Below are positions 63,403-64,000 of a stretch of 64,000 nt of DNA, in pieces. How positions within the stretch are numbered: the first letter of the stretch is position 1; each line of letters starts with the position of its first letter. The notes beneath the pieces were generated by a model. It searched no databases and was not told the DNA's origin. It saw only the letters and a list, made by a program, of their open reading frames with translations. The DNA lies in contig NZ_JAVAMA010000001.1 of NCBI RefSeq assembly GCF_030730875.1, positions 434,001 through 498,000 of the forward strand, read 5' to 3'. Made by a program: the position numbers and the translations under genes. The stretch is from Sphingomonas sp. DG1-23. GTDB lineage: Bacteria; Pseudomonadota; Alphaproteobacteria; Sphingomonadales; Sphingomonadaceae.

Positions 63403-64000
63403 TCAGCCCGTTCCCTTCGCGGGGGGCGGGCTTTTCGCTTGCCCGGCGTCGAGCGGCAGTTCGAGCCGGAATTTGAGCAGCAGCGACTGCTCCCAGAACT
63501 CCCCATTGTCGTCCGAGGCGATCCACACGATCGTGTCGGCGCCCTCGCGGGTGACTGCCAGCGCCTCGAAATTGTCGTGCTGCACCGGGCGCTCGAAACT
63601 GGCCAGTTCGACTCCGCGTGCCGCCGCCCCCGCACGCAGGCCGCGTAAATCGACCAGCACCAATTTGGCGGTGAACAAGCCTGACAGCGACAGCCGGCGA
63701 TTGAGCACCAGCAGCCGGCCGTCGGGCAATTCGGCCATGTCGGTCGGGTCGTAATTCGTGGGCGGCACGTAAGCGAGGCGCTCCGGACGCACCCCTTCGG
63801 CCGGATCGCCGGCGAAGCGCAACACGATTCGCGCACCGGGCATGCCCTTGGGTCGCGCCGTCTCGCTGATCACGAGGAACTGGCCGCCGCGCAGCCGCAC
63901 CATTGCCTCCGCGCCGCCTGCGATCGACCAGTCGGCCATCGCCGCCGGCCGAATATGCCGTTCGGCACGGGTCAGGCCCGGATCGTAGCGCCAGATCGCA
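63403..64000 (-). CDS. Phytase-like esterase domain protein (5' end beyond window)
   Basis: This is the C-terminal portion (about 199 residues) of an 'esterase-like activity of phytase' protein, probably exported. Visible parts are AGGAEAMVRLRGGQFLVISE, DMAELPDGRLLVLNRRLS and FEALAVTREGADTIVWIASD. They form the repeated blades of a beta-propeller. The frame stays open to position 64000, so the start lies to the right. The function is uncertain. Confidence 0.82.
   Translation of the reverse strand, partial: AIWRYDPGLTRAERHIRPAAMADWSIAGGAEAMVRLRGGQFLVISETARPKGMPGARIVLRFAGDPAEGVRPERLAYVPPTNYDPTDMAELPDGRLLVLNRRLSLSGLFTAKLVLVDLRGLRAGAAARGVELASFERPVQHDNFEALAVTREGADTIVWIASDDNGEFWEQSLLLKFRLELPLDAGQAKSPPPAKGTG
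63405..63436 (+). terminator. Terminator of rpmB
   Basis: AGCCCG and CGGGCT pair, with an inner CC/GG part, and TTTT follows. It overlaps the last codons of the convergent phytase-like gene. Confidence 0.6.

Overview
The window is high-GC DNA that reads as a chromosomal segment of an alphaproteobacterium of the Sphingomonas/Sphingomonadaceae type. This rests on the GC-rich codon use, the alphaproteobacterial forms of SspB, BamD and the ATP12 chaperone, the large TonB-dependent receptor, a CYP153-like P450 and the Zymomonas-like glucose-fructose oxidoreductase. Genes are tightly packed on both strands with many ATGA or TGATG junctions. No tRNA, rRNA, CRISPR array or insertion sequence was seen. 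The one clear accessory element is a nuclease toxin/immunity pair at about 45.7-47.2 kb.

Layout. 1-8 kb: an M16 peptidase cut by the left edge, a divergent secreted M28 peptidase, clpB with a possible heat-shock promoter, a small secreted protein and a TPR-sulfotransferase. 8-18.4 kb: a TonB-dependent receptor with its terminator, an xseA-DUF2093-M23 operon whose first start codon is shared head to head with purD, an AraC-type regulator, a secreted HExxH protein and an HD-GYP protein. 18.5-26.9 kb: a PfkB kinase, an EI24 protein and a lipoprotein, queG, an ABC-2 transporter, a P450, msrB and a CHAP protein. 27-35.5 kb: a minus-strand operon that looks like a periplasmic glucose to gluconate route (GFOR-like oxidoreductase, GntP permease, gluconolactonase, then Nudix and extensin-like proteins), with an OmpR-type two-component system upstream. 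36-45.6 kb: recN, bamD, manA, several cell-envelope unknowns, crcB, a pseudouridine synthase, a HAD phosphatase and ATP12. 45.7-48.5 kb: the toxin/immunity pair, gmk and a tandem pair of tiny paralogous membrane proteins. 48.6-55.2 kb: fumC, sspB and the histidine operon hisB-yciI-hisH-hisA-hisF-(62-aa protein)-hisE-hit. 55.3-64 kb: an amino-acid permease, a VWA protein, an HhH membrane protein, a CNNM/CorC protein, an OmpA lipoprotein, tadA, two small membrane proteins, rpmB and a phytase-like esterase cut by the right edge.

A second layer is a set of intergenic palindromic repeats in at least four sequence families. Most occur as two inverted copies a few tens of bases apart, always between genes and even inside the his operon. 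In three places the outer end of the repeat supplies the Shine-Dalgarno sequence of the next gene (the HAD phosphatase, hisA and hit). The two least ordinary things in the window are this repeat behaviour and the toxin/immunity pair, whose toxin has an unusual N-terminal module and no visible export signal.
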